From contig CADALT010000006.1 of the NCBI GenBank assembly GCA_902788785.1, forward strand, positions 28,256 to 92,255: a stretch of DNA of 64,000 bases. The letters run 5' to 3'. Positions 44,504 to 54,313 of this stretch are shown here, in pieces (position 1 is the first letter of the stretch; each line of letters opens with the position of its first letter). Position numbers and translations under genes: made by a program. The notes below the pieces were generated by a model. The model made no database searches. It saw only the letters and a program-made list of their open reading frames with translations, and was not told where the DNA came from. This stretch comes from an uncultured Ruminococcus sp. Its GTDB lineage: Bacteria > Bacillota > Clostridia > Oscillospirales > Ruminococcaceae.

Positions 44504-45997
44504 ATGTTTTACAGAAGTACAAGAAACAGCGGTGTAAATGTTACATCAGCACAGGCTATCGCACAGGGCATTTCAGAGGACGGCGGACTTTTCGTGCCTT
44601 CCGAGATACCTTCCATTTCAATGGATGATATCAAGAAGCTTGGCGATATGAGTTATGCAGAGAGAGCACTGTTCGTGTTCTCAAAGTTCCTCACAGATTA
44701 TACAGAGGCTGAGATACGCTACTGTGTTGAGGGTGCATATAACACCAAGAATTTCGACACAGAAAATATTGCAGAGCTGGCTCATCTGTTTGATGGCACA
44801 TATATGCTTGAACTCTGGCATGGTCCTACCTGCGCATTCAAGGATATGGCTCTTCAGATACTGCCTTATCTGCTGACAACAGCAACTAAGAAGATAAACC
44901 TCGATAAGAAGGTAGTTATACTGGTGGCGACTTCAGGCGATACAGGTAAGGCTGCGCTCGAAGGCTTCAAGGACGTTGAGGGTACCGAGATACTGGTATT
45001 CTACCCCGATAACGGTGTATCCGCTATGCAGAAGAAGCAGATGACCACTCAGGAGGGCAATAACGTTGGCGTTTGTGCTATCAAGGGCAACTTCGATGAT
45101 GCGCAGAACGGCGTTAAGGCTATATTCACCAACAAGGAGATCGGTGATAAGCTGGCAGAGAACGGCATGATGTTCTCATCTGCAAACTCCATAAACTGGG
45201 GCAGACTTGCACCTCAGATCATCTACTACGTATCCAGCTACGCACAGCTGCTTAAGGACGGCGAGATCAATGCAGGCGATAAGATCAATATCGTTGTTCC
45301 AACAGGTAACTTCGGTAATATCCTTGCAGGTTACTATGCAAAGAGAATGGGCGTGCCTGTAAATAAGCTCATCTGTGCTTCCAATGCTAATAATGTTCTG
45401 ACTGATTTCATCAGAACAGGTGTTTACGACAGGAACAGACAGTTCTATGCAACTATTTCTCCTTCAATGGATATCCTGATCTCCTCCAATCTGGAGAGAC
45501 TCCTTTACCATATCAGCGGTGAAGACGATGCACAGATCAGAGAGTGGTTCGGCAAACTTGCGAGCGAAGGCAAGTATGAAGTTACAGACGCAGTAAAGGC
45601 TGTTCTGAAAGACGAATTCTATGCAGGCTGCTGCGATGATGAAAAGACAAAGGCTACTATCAAGGAGTATTATGATAAGTATTCCTACACTTGCGATACT
45701 CATACAGCAGTTGCTGTATCTGTTTATGAAGAGTACGTAAAGGAAACAGGCGATAAGACCAAGACAGTTATCGCTTCTACTGCAAGCCCCTATAAGTTCT
45801 CGGGCTCTGTTCTCAGCGCACTTGGCAAAGGCACAGATGCTGATGAGTTCTCACTTGTTGAAGAACTCGGCAAGGCTTCAGGTATAAAGATACCCGAGTC
45901 ACTTGCTTCTTTGAAGAATAAGGATGTAAGATTCTCCGAGGTCATCGCTAAGGACGAGATGAAGGAATTCGTTTTCAGATCTCTTGGTGTAAAGTAA
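44504..45997 (+). CDS. thrC: Threonine synthase
   Basis: PLP enzyme converting O-phosphohomoserine to threonine. Start MFYRSTRNSGVNVTSAQAIAQG; PLP lysine in HGPTCAFKDMALQILP (near residue 111); phosphate-binding loop in VPTGNFGNILAGYYA. 497 aa, the long form found in bacteria and fungi. It starts 45 bp after yraN; no promoter is evident in that gap, so it may be read with the rbgA operon. Confidence 0.96.
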   Translation: MFYRSTRNSGVNVTSAQAIAQGISEDGGLFVPSEIPSISMDDIKKLGDMSYAERALFVFSKFLTDYTEAEIRYCVEGAYNTKNFDTENIAELAHLFDGTYMLELWHGPTCAFKDMALQILPYLLTTATKKINLDKKVVILVATSGDTGKAALEGFKDVEGTEILVFYPDNGVSAMQKKQMTTQEGNNVGVCAIKGNFDDAQNGVKAIFTNKEIGDKLAENGMMFSSANSINWGRLAPQIIYYVSSYAQLLKDGEINAGDKINIVVPTGNFGNILAGYYAKRMGVPVNKLICASNANNVLTDFIRTGVYDRNRQFYATISPSMDILISSNLERLLYHISGEDDAQIREWFGKLASEGKYEVTDAVKAVLKDEFYAGCCDDEKTKATIKEYYDKYSYTCDTHTAVAVSVYEEYVKETGDKTKTVIASTASPYKFSGSVLSALGKGTDADEFSLVEELGKASGIKIPESLASLKNKDVRFSEVIAKDEMKEFVFRSLGVK

Positions 45998-46024
45998 GCT
46001 GAAATAAATACAAAAACAGTATGT

Positions 46025-46044
46025 ACCGCCCGTCAAAGGGCGGT
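46025..46044. terminator. Hairpin between thrC and the DUF1540 gene
   Basis: ACCGCCC pairs with GGGCGGT, loop GTCAAA. No good T run on the plus strand; on the minus strand a TTTTT occurs about seven bases later. It probably serves the convergent genes imperfectly. Confidence 0.5.
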
Positions 46045-46069
46045 CGTGCTGTGTTACAGCACAGACAGA

Positions 46070-46231
46070 CTAATCTTTGGGCTCAAAAGTCCTGCAGATA
46101 GTCTCATCACAGCATCCGGGGTCATCACAAGTGGCACAGACCTCTATGCTGTTTGCGGTACATTCATGGGCATCATGATTGTAGACGCAGTTTTCTACAT
46201 CGCAGTGTATACCGTGTTTCTTTTTATCCAA
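46070..46231 (-). CDS. DUF1540 cysteine-rich small protein
   Basis: 53 aa with seven cysteines in the DUF1540 pattern: HCDVENCVYN, CTANSIEVCATCDDPGC, ICRTFEPK. Probably binds a metal or forms a small knot; function unknown for the family, which is common in Clostridia. Start is TTG at 46231, eight bases after AAGGAG; a longer in-frame extension to 46282 has no ribosome binding site of its own. Confidence 0.8.
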   Translation of the reverse strand: MDKKKHGIHCDVENCVYNHDAHECTANSIEVCATCDDPGCCDETICRTFEPKD

Positions 46232-46358
46232 AGCTATCACTCCTTTTCGTTGGCAGTAATAGTTTTTGCGCAAACACATCATATATTACAGGAAGTTTTT
46301 GTCATGAAACATACGTTTTTTATTAAGCTCAACTGTTTCGATAGACTGGAGGTTTTTG

Positions 46359-47069
46359 ATGAAGCTGTTTGCAATAGCAGATCTTCACCTTGGATTTGGC
46401 GTAGATAAACCTATGAATATCTTTGGCGGCTGGGACGATCATGTGGAACGCATCAGAAAAAACTGGCAGGAAAAAATAAGTCCCGAGGATATGGTCGTCA
46501 TGCCCGGAGATCTCTCATGGGGCATGAACTTTGAAGAGTCTGAGCCCGATCTTGCATTTGTTGAACAGCTTAACGGCACTAAGATCATCTCAAAAGGCAA
46601 CCACGATTATTGGTGGGAGACTAAGTCGAAGATGCAGAGATTTTTCGATGATAAGGGATTTAAGTCTCTGCATATCATGCAAAATAATCACTATGCCTTT
46701 GGTGATATCGGGATATGCGGTACACGAGGCTGGGTAAATGATAATACCGTGACAGAAAATGCCAAGGTAATTGCCCGTGAAGCAATAAGACTTGAACTTT
46801 CGATACAGTCTGCGCTCAAAGACGGATTAAAGCCTGTGGTCTTTCTGCACTATCCTCCCGTTTTCGGCGAAAACAGAAATTTTGAGATACTTGATGTGCT
46901 CTATAAATATAAAATAAAAAAGGTGTTTTACGGCCATCTTCACGGAAAAGCCCATGCATATGCTATTAACGGTATTTGTGACGGTATCGAATATCACCTT
47001 GTTTCAAGCGATTTCTTGCATTTTGACCCATTGGATATAACTCAAATTGTGCAAAGTGACAATTTGTAA
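46359..47069 (+). CDS. Calcineurin-like metallophosphoesterase
   Basis: 236 aa. Metal-binding motifs in order: ADLHLG (residues 7-12), GDLSWG, GNHDYWW, and GHLHG near the C-terminus, with HYPPV between. Single-domain, cytoplasmic, of the YkuE/YmdB-like superfamily but not assigned further; could act on phosphodiesters or nucleotides. ATG at 46359 six bases after GGAGG; the preceding TTG is not used. Confidence 0.88.
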   Translation: MKLFAIADLHLGFGVDKPMNIFGGWDDHVERIRKNWQEKISPEDMVVMPGDLSWGMNFEESEPDLAFVEQLNGTKIISKGNHDYWWETKSKMQRFFDDKGFKSLHIMQNNHYAFGDIGICGTRGWVNDNTVTENAKVIAREAIRLELSIQSALKDGLKPVVFLHYPPVFGENRNFEILDVLYKYKIKKVFYGHLHGKAHAYAINGICDGIEYHLVSSDFLHFDPLDITQIVQSDNL

Positions 47070-47077
47070 AAAAATAC

Positions 47078-47106
47078 TGGAAATAACGGTAAAAGTATGC
47101 TATAAT
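47078..47106 (+). promoter_or_regulatory. tig promoter
   Basis: TGGAAA (47078-47083), 17-bp spacer, TATAAT (47101-47106). The -35 box is weak. Confidence 0.55.
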
Positions 47107-47140
47107 AATTAAGATCTATTTTATTTGGAGGAATACTAAA

Positions 47141-48421
47141 ATGAGTTTAAAAGCAACCAATAACGTTGGCACAAATACTTATGAGCTGGAGATCGAGATC
47201 TCCGCACAGGACTTCGAGGAGGCTCTCCAGAAGGCTTACATGAAGGCTAGAAAGAATATCGCTCTGCCCGGTTTTCGTAAGGGTAAGGCTCCCCGTAAGC
47301 TGATCGAGAAGGAGTACGGCGAGAACGTATTCTATGAGGATGCTATCAATTTCCTGTATGCTCCCGAGGTAAACGGTGCTATCGATGCTTCCGGTCTTGA
47401 ACTGGTTTGCGAGCCCTCTGTTGAGGTCGAGGAAATCAGTAAGGAGAACGGTGTTAAGCTGAAGGCTACCTGCACTACCAAGCCCGAGGTAGAAGTTAAG
47501 GACTATAAGGGTATAGAGGTAGAGAAAACTGTCAATGCTGTAACTGATGAGGATGTTCAGAAGCAGGTCGATCAGCTGAGAGAGAAGAACGTAAGGATCG
47601 TTACTATAGATGACAGAGCTGCTGAGACCGGCGATACTGTTAAGATCGACTTCGAGGGCTTCAAGGATGATGTTGCTTTTGACGGCGGCAAGGGTGAGGA
47701 CTTCGATCTTGAGCTGGGCAGCGGTCAGTTCATCCCCGGTTTCGAGGATCAGATCGTAGGTCACAGCATCGGCGAGCAGTTTGATATCAACGTTACTTTC
47801 CCTGAAGAGTATCAGGTAAAGGATCTTGCAGGCGCTGCTGCTGTATTCAAGATCAACCTCAAGGGCATCACCAAGAAGGAACTGCCTGAGCTGGATGATG
47901 AGATGGTAAAGGATTCTACTGACTTCGATACAGTTGACGAGTATAAGGCTGATGTAAGAAAGAAGCTGGAAGAGTCTGCTGAAAAGGCTGCTGATACTAA
48001 GGTAGAGGGCGATATCTTCGATAAGGTCATCGAAAATATGACTGCTGAGATACCTCAGGTAATGTATGACAACAGAGTTAACGGTATGGTTGCTGAGCTG
48101 GAGCAGAGACTGGCTTCACAGGGCATCTCCATGGATCTTTATATGCAGTTCAGCGGTCAGAATCTTGACACTATCAAGAAGGGCTATGCTGAGCAGGCAG
48201 AGAAGCAGGTCAAGCTGAGACTTGCTCTGGAGAAGATCGCCGAGGTCGAGAAGATCGAGGTTTCCGATGAGGAAGTTGAGAAGGAACTGAACGATCTTGC
48301 AGAGAACTACAAGATGGAAGTTGAGCAGATCAAGAGCTTCCTGAATGTTGAAGATCTGAGAAAGGATCTGGCAGTAGGTAAGGCTGTTGACCTCATCAAG
48401 GAGTCCGCAGTTATCAAGTAA
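47141..48421 (+). CDS. tig: Trigger factor
   Basis: Ribosome-bound chaperone and peptidyl-prolyl isomerase. Ribosome-binding signature GFRKGKAPRKLIEKEYG near residue 45, FKBP-type domain about residues 150-240 (GDTVKIDFEGF), then the helical SurA-like chaperone arms. 426 aa, acidic. GGAGG upstream of the ATG. It precedes clpP and clpX as in many Firmicutes. Codon use looks strongly biased. Confidence 0.97.
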   Translation: MSLKATNNVGTNTYELEIEISAQDFEEALQKAYMKARKNIALPGFRKGKAPRKLIEKEYGENVFYEDAINFLYAPEVNGAIDASGLELVCEPSVEVEEISKENGVKLKATCTTKPEVEVKDYKGIEVEKTVNAVTDEDVQKQVDQLREKNVRIVTIDDRAAETGDTVKIDFEGFKDDVAFDGGKGEDFDLELGSGQFIPGFEDQIVGHSIGEQFDINVTFPEEYQVKDLAGAAAVFKINLKGITKKELPELDDEMVKDSTDFDTVDEYKADVRKKLEESAEKAADTKVEGDIFDKVIENMTAEIPQVMYDNRVNGMVAELEQRLASQGISMDLYMQFSGQNLDTIKKGYAEQAEKQVKLRLALEKIAEVEKIEVSDEEVEKELNDLAENYKMEVEQIKSFLNVEDLRKDLAVGKAVDLIKESAVIK

Positions 48422-48436
48422 AAAATATATCGCCTG

Positions 48437-48475
48437 CACCTTCTGTCATTTATTTGGCAGATACTGCAGGCGAAT
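48437..48475 (+). terminator. Hairpin between tig and clpP
   Basis: TCGCCTGCA pairs with TGCAGGCGA around a 20-nt loop. It lacks a T run (AATAATTATAC follows), so it may be an mRNA-end or processing structure rather than a full terminator. Confidence 0.5.
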
Positions 48476-48484
48476 AATTATACT

Positions 48485-48525
48485 TACGCATTTTCGCAAA
48501 ATATGATATATTTCGCAGGTGCGTA
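48485..48525 (+). promoter_or_regulatory. Inverted and direct repeats upstream of clpP
   Basis: TACGCA (48485-48490) and TGCGTA (48520-48525) form an inverted repeat; between them TTTCGCA occurs twice (48492 and 48511). No CtsR-type heptad repeat is present. Position fits a regulatory site for clpPX, factor unknown. Confidence 0.35.
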
Positions 48526-48562
48526 TTTTGGCAAATGATTTTTTCTTTAAGGAGGCAATTTT

Positions 48563-49153
48563 ATGGCACTTGTACCTTACGTGGTTGAACAGACCAGCAG
48601 AGGAGAGCGCAGCTTTGATATTTTCTCAAGACTGCTCAATGATAGGATAATAATGCTCTGCGAACCGATAGACGATCATATTGCAAGTCTTGTTATAGCA
48701 CAGCTGCTTTATCTTGAAAGTCAGGATCCCGAGAAGGATATCGACCTGTATATAAACAGTCCCGGAGGCTCCGTGACCGCAGGTATGGCTATATATGATA
48801 CCATACAGTATATCAAGTGCGATGTTAATACTATCTGCATTGGTATGGCTGCATCCATGGGTGCGTTCCTGCTTTCCAGCGGTACAAAGGGCAAGAGATT
48901 TTCTCTGCCTAACAGTGAGATACTCATCCATCAGCCTCTTATCGGCGGCGGCGGTATCTCGGGTCAGTGTACAGATGTCAAGATCCATTCCGATCATCTT
49001 GTTGCTACCAGAGAGAAGCTCAACAGGATACTTGCTGAAAACACAGGTAAATCCATCGAGCAGATCGCTGTTGATACCGAGCGTGATAATTATCTTACTG
49101 CTGAGGAAGCTAAGGAGTACGGTCTGATAGATAAAGTCATTTCAAAAAGATAG
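48563..49153 (+). CDS. clpP: ATP-dependent Clp protease proteolytic subunit
   Basis: Serine protease barrel that degrades proteins delivered by ClpX. Catalytic Ser in [14 protein letters not shown] (near residue 98), His in EILIHQPL (near 123), Asp in [13 protein letters not shown] (near 172). 196 aa. AAGGAGG upstream. Followed 11 bp later by clpX. Confidence 0.97.
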   Translation: MALVPYVVEQTSRGERSFDIFSRLLNDRIIMLCEPIDDHIASLVIAQLLYLESQDPEKDIDLYINSPGGSVTAGMAIYDTIQYIKCDVNTICIGMAASMGAFLLSSGTKGKRFSLPNSEILIHQPLIGGGGISGQCTDVKIHSDHLVATREKLNRILAENTGKSIEQIAVDTERDNYLTAEEAKEYGLIDKVISKR

Positions 49154-49164
49154 GGTGATTTACT

Positions 49165-50454
49165 ATGGCAAATGATACACTCAAAAAGTGCCTGTTCTGC
49201 GGAAAGACTGAAAACAAGGTACGTAATCTTTTCTCCGCAGGCAATAACCATATATGTGATGAATGTGTACTTTTCTGTTATGATATACTGGTAGATCAGG
49301 GCGCAGTTCCTCCGAGAGCTAAGGCTGGTGCGGATAAGTTTTCAAAGAAGCCCAATGGTGCCGTTGGCAGCGAGGGGATAACTCTGAAAAAGCCTTCCGA
49401 GATCAAGGCTGTGCTCGACGAGTATGTTATCGGTCAGGATGAAGCTAAGATAGCTCTTTCTGTTGCAGTTTATAATCACTATAAGCGTATTCTCACGCTT
49501 GATGAGAGTTCTGATGATGTTGAGATACAGAAGAGTAATGTGCTGCTTTTAGGTCCTACAGGTACAGGTAAAACTCTGCTTGCACAGACTCTTGCAAGAC
49601 TTCTCAATGTTCCTTTTGCTATTGCCGATGCGACTACTCTTACTGAGGCTGGTTATGTGGGCGATGATGTTGAGAATGTTCTGACAAGACTTATACAGGC
49701 TGCAAATTATAATGTTGAGGAAGCTCAGCATGGTATCATCTATATTGATGAGATCGACAAGATCGCCAGAAAATCCGAGAACACCTCTATTACACGTGAT
49801 GTAAGCGGCGAGGGCGTTCAGCAGGCACTTCTGAAGATCGTTGAGGGAACTGTTTCAAATGTACCTCCTCAGGGCGGCAGAAAACACCCTCATCAGGAAT
49901 TTATCCAGATAGATACCAAGAATATCCTGTTCATCTGCGGCGGCGCATTTGATGGACTTGAAGGTATAATCAAGAAGAGAACAGATTCTTCGTCCATGGG
50001 CTTCGGCGGAACTGTTAAGGGTAAAGAAGCTGAATTCAATATTCTTAAAAAGGTCGAGCCTCATGATCTTGTTAAATTCGGTATCGTGCCCGAACTTACA
50101 GGACGTCTGCCCGTTATCACAGTGCTTGACGAACTTGATGAAGCTGCGCTTTGCAGGATACTGACAGAGCCTAAGAATTCACTTATCAAGCAGTATACCA
50201 AGCTGTTTGAGCTTGACGGTATCGAGTTCGAGATCGATCCCGATGCTCTCACTGAGATAGCCAAGGTAACTATCGAGCAGAAAACAGGTGCAAGAGGACT
50301 AAGGTCTGTGGTCGAGAAGATACTGACCAAGTTAATGTTCGATGCTCCATCGGATGAATCCATAAAGGGTATTAGGATAACACCCGAATGTGTCAAAGAC
50401 GGTGCTTCACCTGAGATAATCAGGAAGGAAGAACTTCACAAGGACGTTGTGTGA
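49165..50454 (+). CDS. clpX: ATP-dependent Clp protease ATP-binding subunit ClpX
   Basis: AAA+ unfoldase. N-terminal zinc-binding domain [14 protein letters not shown]...CDECVLFC (residues about 9-36), Walker [15 protein letters not shown], Walker [13 protein letters not shown], ClpP-contacting loop in KGKEAEF-preceding region ([11 protein letters not shown]), sensor 2 GARGLRS. 429 aa. In operon with clpP. Confidence 0.97.
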   Translation: MANDTLKKCLFCGKTENKVRNLFSAGNNHICDECVLFCYDILVDQGAVPPRAKAGADKFSKKPNGAVGSEGITLKKPSEIKAVLDEYVIGQDEAKIALSVAVYNHYKRILTLDESSDDVEIQKSNVLLLGPTGTGKTLLAQTLARLLNVPFAIADATTLTEAGYVGDDVENVLTRLIQAANYNVEEAQHGIIYIDEIDKIARKSENTSITRDVSGEGVQQALLKIVEGTVSNVPPQGGRKHPHQEFIQIDTKNILFICGGAFDGLEGIIKKRTDSSSMGFGGTVKGKEAEFNILKKVEPHDLVKFGIVPELTGRLPVITVLDELDEAALCRILTEPKNSLIKQYTKLFELDGIEFEIDPDALTEIAKVTIEQKTGARGLRSVVEKILTKLMFDAPSDESIKGIRITPECVKDGASPEIIRKEELHKDVV

Positions 50455-50495
50455 TATTTAAATTAAACGTCATAAATTGGTGTAAACTCATTTAT

Positions 50496-50532
50496 AAGAC
50501 CGACAGGAAGGCAGCTTTCTGTCGGTCTTTTT
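50496..50532 (+). terminator. Terminator after clpX
   Basis: AAGACCGACAG (50496-50506) pairs with CTGTCGGTCTT (50519-50529), followed by TTT. Confidence 0.85.
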
Positions 50533-50544
50533 GATGCAAAATAA

Positions 50545-50577
50545 AAATGCTGTGCAGCTTATTGCCGCACAGCATTT
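50545..50577 (-). terminator. Terminator of glyA
   Basis: ATGCTGTGC pairs with GCACAGCAT (50547-50575); on the minus strand followed by TTTTATTTTG. Confidence 0.85.
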
Positions 50578-50587
50578 AGTGTTTATA

Positions 50588-51835
50588 TTACTCGTACAGA
50601 GGATATTTCTTGCAGATATCTGTTACCATAGCCCTTACCTTGTCAGCATTAGCATCGAAGTCAGAAGCTGTCAGATAGATGCACTCTGCGATAACGTCCA
50701 TGTCTTCCTCAACAAGACCTCTTGTGGTCACTGCGGGAGTACCGATCCTTACGCCGCTTGTTACGAATGGGCTTTCTGGATCGTTGGGGATAGCATTCTT
50801 GTTAACTGTGATATAAACTTCATCCAGCTTGTTCTGCAGTTCCTTACCTGTGATGTTGAAAGGACGCAGATCAGCAAGCATGAGGTGGTTGTCTGTACCG
50901 CCTGATACCAGAGCAAAGCCCTTGTCTACCAGACCCTTAGCCAGTCTTTGTGCATTCTTTACGATCTGCTCGCCGTAAGCCTTGAACTCGGGCTTGAGAG
51001 CCTCACCGAAACATACAGCCTTGCCTGCGATAACGTGCATCAGAGGACCACCCTGTGTGCCGGGGAAAATAGCGCTGTTGAACTTCTTTGCCAGTGCTTC
51101 ATCATTGGTCAGTATCAGACCGCCTCTGGGACCTCTGAGAGTCTTATGAGTTGTAGTTGTAGTAACGTCAGCAAAAGGAACAGGAGATGGGTGCATACCT
51201 GTAGCTACCAGACCAGCAATATGAGCCATATCTACCATGAAGTATGCGCCAACAGACTTAGCTATCTTGGAGATGCGCTCAAAGTCGATAACTCTGGGGT
51301 ATGCAGAAGCACCTGCAACGATCAGCTTGGGCTTAACTTCCTGTGCCTGCTTTTCCATAGCATCATAGTCGATGAATCCATCATCGTCAACACCGTAAGG
51401 AACAAAGTTGAAATACTTGCCCGAGATGTTTACGGGAGAACCGTGAGTCAGGTGACCGCCGTTGTCAAGACTCATACCCATTACGGTATCACCTGGCTGG
51501 AGCAGTGCAAAATAAACTGCTGTATTAGCCTGTGCTCCGGAGTGTGCCTGTACATTGGCAAACTTTGCACCGAACAGTTTGCAGGCTCTGTCGATAGCGA
51601 TCTGCTCAACGATGTCTACGTCCTCGCAGCCACCATAATATCTCTTTCCGGGATAACCTTCAGCATACTTGTTTGTCAGTACACTGCCCATAGCAGCCAT
51701 AACAGCAGGCGAAACGATGTTCTCGCTGGCGATGAGCTCCAGATTTCTTCTCTGACGAGCCAGCTCCAGACCCATAGCGTCGCCGACTTCCTTATCGAAT
51801 TCGCTTACAAATCCGATGGTATCAAGCATCTTCAT
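50588..51835 (-). CDS. glyA: Serine hydroxymethyltransferase
   Basis: PLP enzyme converting serine and tetrahydrofolate to glycine and methylenetetrahydrofolate, the main one-carbon supply (feeds the methyl-folate used by MetH). PLP lysine in [15 protein letters not shown] (near residue 226); N-terminal [27 protein letters not shown]. 415 aa. AAAGGAGAG upstream of the ATG. Monocistronic, convergent with clpX. Confidence 0.97.
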   Translation of the reverse strand: MKMLDTIGFVSEFDKEVGDAMGLELARQRRNLELIASENIVSPAVMAAMGSVLTNKYAEGYPGKRYYGGCEDVDIVEQIAIDRACKLFGAKFANVQAHSGAQANTAVYFALLQPGDTVMGMSLDNGGHLTHGSPVNISGKYFNFVPYGVDDDGFIDYDAMEKQAQEVKPKLIVAGASAYPRVIDFERISKIAKSVGAYFMVDMAHIAGLVATGMHPSPVPFADVTTTTTHKTLRGPRGGLILTNDEALAKKFNSAIFPGTQGGPLMHVIAGKAVCFGEALKPEFKAYGEQIVKNAQRLAKGLVDKGFALVSGGTDNHLMLADLRPFNITGKELQNKLDEVYITVNKNAIPNDPESPFVTSGVRIGTPAVTTRGLVEEDMDVIAECIYLTASDFDANADKVRAMVTDICKKYPLYE

Positions 51836-51885
51836 AATAATATCTCTCCTTTTATTGAATAATTGAAATAAACAACATATAAATA

Positions 51886-51913
51886 TTATACATTATTTTT
51901 CTGAAAATAGCAA
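51886..51913 (-). promoter_or_regulatory. Candidate glyA promoter
   Basis: On the minus strand TATAAT (51886-51891) with TTGCTA (51908-51913), 16-bp spacer. No purine or glycine riboswitch is apparent in the 50-nt leader. Confidence 0.5.
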
Positions 51914-51940
51914 TAGGTTTTTACAAATTTTTCTGATAAC

Positions 51941-51969
51941 TTGACAATATCCTTGATATATGGTATAAT
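51941..51969 (+). promoter_or_regulatory. Promoter of the 23-aa peptide unit
   Basis: TTGACA (51941-51946), 17-bp spacer, TATAAT (51964-51969), an exact consensus match. Predicted start near 51976, two bases before AAAGGAGG. Confidence 0.85.
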
Positions 51970-51992
51970 ATCAACGTAAAGGAGGCGGTACT

Positions 51993-52064
51993 ATGTCCGT
52001 ATATAAGGTCGTGTACAATAACATAGTCATGTCAAGCTGTATCGGACGAGCCGTTTTCGGATAA
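51993..52064 (+). CDS. 23-aa peptide, free-standing transcript
   Basis: ATG at 51993 with a perfect AAAGGAGG (51978-51985) seven bases upstream; TAA at 52062. The peptide begins MSVYKVVYNN and ends SSCIGRAVFG, with one cysteine and a hydrophobic C-terminal half, and no run of a single amino acid codon. It has its own consensus promoter and a strong terminator at 52105, so the whole unit is only about 165 nt. It could be a small functional peptide, or a leader peptide for the acetyltransferase gene beyond the terminator. Neither is proven; no family recognised. Confidence 0.55.
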   Translation: MSVYKVVYNNIVMSSCIGRAVFG

Positions 52065-52104
52065 CTGCTATGGCTTTTTCGCTGTGGCTTTGTTTGAGAG
52101 TTCG

Positions 52105-52138
52105 GTGCGTCTGTTGAGCGGACGCACTTTTTATTTTT
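52105..52138 (+). terminator. Terminator after the 23-aa peptide
   Basis: GTGCGTC (52105-52111) pairs with GACGCAC (52121-52127), followed by TTTTATTTTT. Apart from this unit and the two promoters, the 446-bp gap between glyA and the next gene also holds a hairpin at 52204-52220 (TGCGTCC with GGGCGCA). Confidence 0.85.
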
Positions 52139-52151
52139 CATAAAAGCCGTT

Positions 52152-52182
52152 TTGATTAGAATAATCATGCCGGATATATAAT
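52152..52182 (+). promoter_or_regulatory. Candidate promoter for the acetyltransferase-metA unit
   Basis: TTGATT (52152-52157) with TATATA (52175, 17-bp spacer) or TATAAT (52177, 19-bp spacer). Confidence 0.4.
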
Positions 52183-52281
52183 GACCATAGTATGACCAAG
52201 GCTGCGTCCTTTGGGCGCAAATGATGACAAATTTATATACAAGCCGATCTTTAAGGTATACAGAATATAGGATGTGTTATA

Positions 52282-52752
52282 ATGATAAAGCTTTCTTTTG
52301 AAAAAATGACACCGGAGACCTTTGATGGTCTGGTTAAAGATATAGAAAATGCTCGTGTGCTTGAAGCTGTTGTCAAAGAGCATAAGGGTGTTGTATTTGC
52401 GCTTTATGACGGCGAGAAGTATACTGCGGCATCTGCTATGATGTTCGAGATGAATGATGAGCTGCTGACCGAGGCTTTGCGTAAGCTCTATTTGTCGGGA
52501 CTTTATTTAAGCGATAAGGCTGAGCAGGGGCACGATAGGATGATGCTTGAATATACTGTCGATCAGGCTTCATATATGGGCTATGATCTGCTCACTGCAA
52601 GAGTAGCACTCAACGATATGGATAAAATAAAATTTTATACCTCACATGGTTTTGATAAGATAGTCAGAGCAGACTGTGATGAGGACGGAGAGCATCTTAT
52701 CCTGCAGCGTGACATCAAGATAAAGATAAAATGCTGCGGTTTTTACAGGTAG
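52282..52752 (+). CDS. GNAT-like acetyltransferase, diverged
   Basis: 156 aa. The C-terminal part has the GNAT features: repeated long helix (MMLEYTVDQASYMGYDLLTARVALNDMDKIKFYTSHGFDKI, of which FYTSHGFDKI is the typical last motif), but the acetyl-CoA P-loop (Q/RxxGxG/A) is not clear, so it may be a degenerate member. AGGATG upstream of ATG. Followed 12 bp later by another GNAT gene. Confidence 0.65.
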   Translation: MIKLSFEKMTPETFDGLVKDIENARVLEAVVKEHKGVVFALYDGEKYTAASAMMFEMNDELLTEALRKLYLSGLYLSDKAEQGHDRMMLEYTVDQASYMGYDLLTARVALNDMDKIKFYTSHGFDKIVRADCDEDGEHLILQRDIKIKIKCCGFYR

Positions 52753-52764
52753 GAGGAGATACGG

Positions 52765-53346
52765 ATGGAAGGACTTAATCTTATAGGCACACAGCCTTTT
52801 GAAACAAAAAGATGCAAATTGCGCCCATTTAAACTGAGCGATGCGCAGTACATCTATAAAAACTGGGCGGGCAATGAGAATGTTGTAAAATACCTCACAT
52901 GGAACGCTCATAAAAATCTGGATGAAAGTACAGCGTACTGCGTAAAAATGATAAAGGAATCAAGCACGCTCTCAAATTTCCACTGGATAATAGAACTCAG
53001 CGAAATAAATGAGCCAATTGGAGATATCAGTGTCCTAAAGACCGATACGGATAAAAGGGAAGTGCATCTTGGCTTTGTGCTGGGTGAACAGTGGTGGAAC
53101 AAGGGCATAATGACAGAGGTACTTGAAGCTGTGCTTGCATACCTTGTATTTGTTATAGGATTTGATAAGATAATTGCTGAACATATCAGCGAGAATAAAG
53201 CAAGCGGCAAAGTTATGCAAAAATGCGGTATGCGAATGTCAGGCACAAACACATTGATACTCAAAGACAAGGGTAATGTGGAGGTGCCGCTGGATGAATA
53301 CTGTATCACCAAGCAAGAATGGTTCGCGAAAAATATCAGAGTATGA
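52765..53346 (+). CDS. GNAT-family N-acetyltransferase (RimJ/RimL type)
   Basis: 193 aa. Begins in the RimJ-like way ([35 protein letters not shown], cited in part: [15 protein letters not shown]), with the conserved [22 protein letters not shown] acetyl-CoA site (WWNKGIMTE) and the [10 protein letters not shown] motif. Substrate could be a protein N-terminus or a small amine. AGGAGG upstream of the ATG. Confidence 0.85.
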   Translation: MEGLNLIGTQPFETKRCKLRPFKLSDAQYIYKNWAGNENVVKYLTWNAHKNLDESTAYCVKMIKESSTLSNFHWIIELSEINEPIGDISVLKTDTDKREVHLGFVLGEQWWNKGIMTEVLEAVLAYLVFVIGFDKIIAEHISENKASGKVMQKCGMRMSGTNTLILKDKGNVEVPLDEYCITKQEWFAKNIRV

Positions 53347-53362
53347 TAAGGATGGGATAATA

Positions 53363-54313
53363 TTGCCGATCAAAATACCAAACGATCTTCCTGCGTTCCG
53401 TGCGCTGGAAAAGGAAAGAATTTTTGTAATACCCGATGACAGGGCAATGCATCAGGATATCCGTGCGCTGAAAATAGCCATACTCAACCTGATGCCCGAT
53501 AAAATAACCACTGAGACACAGTTGCTGAGGCTTTTGAGTAATACGCCCCTGCACGTTGATATAGAGCTTATACAGATGAGTTCTCATGTATCCAAGAATA
53601 CTTCGCAGGAGCATATGCTGGCTTTCTACAAGACCTTTGACGAGGTCAGGGACGAGCGCTTTGACGGTCTGATAATCACAGGTGCTCCCATTGAACAGCT
53701 TCCTTATGAAGAGGTAGATTACTGGGAGGAATTCTGTGAGGTGCTGGAATGGTCAAAAACAAATGTTTACTCTACCATTCACATATGCTGGGGCGCACAG
53801 GCTGCGCTTTATTACCATTACGGTATACCCAAGTATACTCTGGAGGAGAAGATGTTCGGTAATTTCAAACATCATATAGAACACCCCGACTGCATGATCT
53901 TAAAGGGCTTTGGTGATGTGTTCCACTGCCCACACTCACGGCATACAGAGGTAAGGCGCAAAGATGTTATGAAGGTTTCTGACCTGACTGTGCTGGCAGA
54001 GTCCTATGAGGCAGGCTTGCAGCTTTTGTGCGACAGCAGTGAAAGGCTGTTTTTCCAGCTGGGTCACTGGGAGTATGACAGGGAAACTCTTGCAAAGGAG
54101 TATTTCAGGGATGTACGCAAGGGACTCGATATACAGGTGCCATATAATTATTTCCCGGGAAATGACCCCGATCAGCAGCCGATATTTAACTGGAGCTGCT
54201 CGGCTAATCTGTTGTATTCAAACTGGCTAAACTACTGCGTATATCAGGCAACGCCTTATGACCTTGCCGATCTCAAGCCCATAAACATCGAAAATGGCGG
54301 CGTTGAGCCATGA
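53363..54313 (+). CDS. metA: Homoserine O-acyltransferase (MetA family)
   Basis: First committed step of methionine synthesis: acylates homoserine (acetyl- or succinyl-CoA; acceptor preference not readable here). 316 aa. Start [18 protein letters not shown] is typical; nucleophile Cys in [18 protein letters not shown] (near residue 142); further [11 protein letters not shown] and [11 protein letters not shown] with the catalytic His and Glu. The start is TTG at 53363, ten bases after AAGGA; translation upstream runs inside the GNAT gene. It ends overlapping the DUF1275 gene by 4 bp. Confidence 0.93.
   Translation: MPIKIPNDLPAFRALEKERIFVIPDDRAMHQDIRALKIAILNLMPDKITTETQLLRLLSNTPLHVDIELIQMSSHVSKNTSQEHMLAFYKTFDEVRDERFDGLIITGAPIEQLPYEEVDYWEEFCEVLEWSKTNVYSTIHICWGAQAALYYHYGIPKYTLEEKMFGNFKHHIEHPDCMILKGFGDVFHCPHSRHTEVRRKDVMKVSDLTVLAESYEAGLQLLCDSSERLFFQLGHWEYDRETLAKEYFRDVRKGLDIQVPYNYFPGNDPDQQPIFNWSCSANLLYSNWLNYCVYQATPYDLADLKPINIENGGVEP

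Noticed and set aside
48481-48530. Possible CtsR operator in front of clpP.
   Set aside because: The tandem heptad GGTCAAA pattern is absent; only an unrelated inverted repeat is present.
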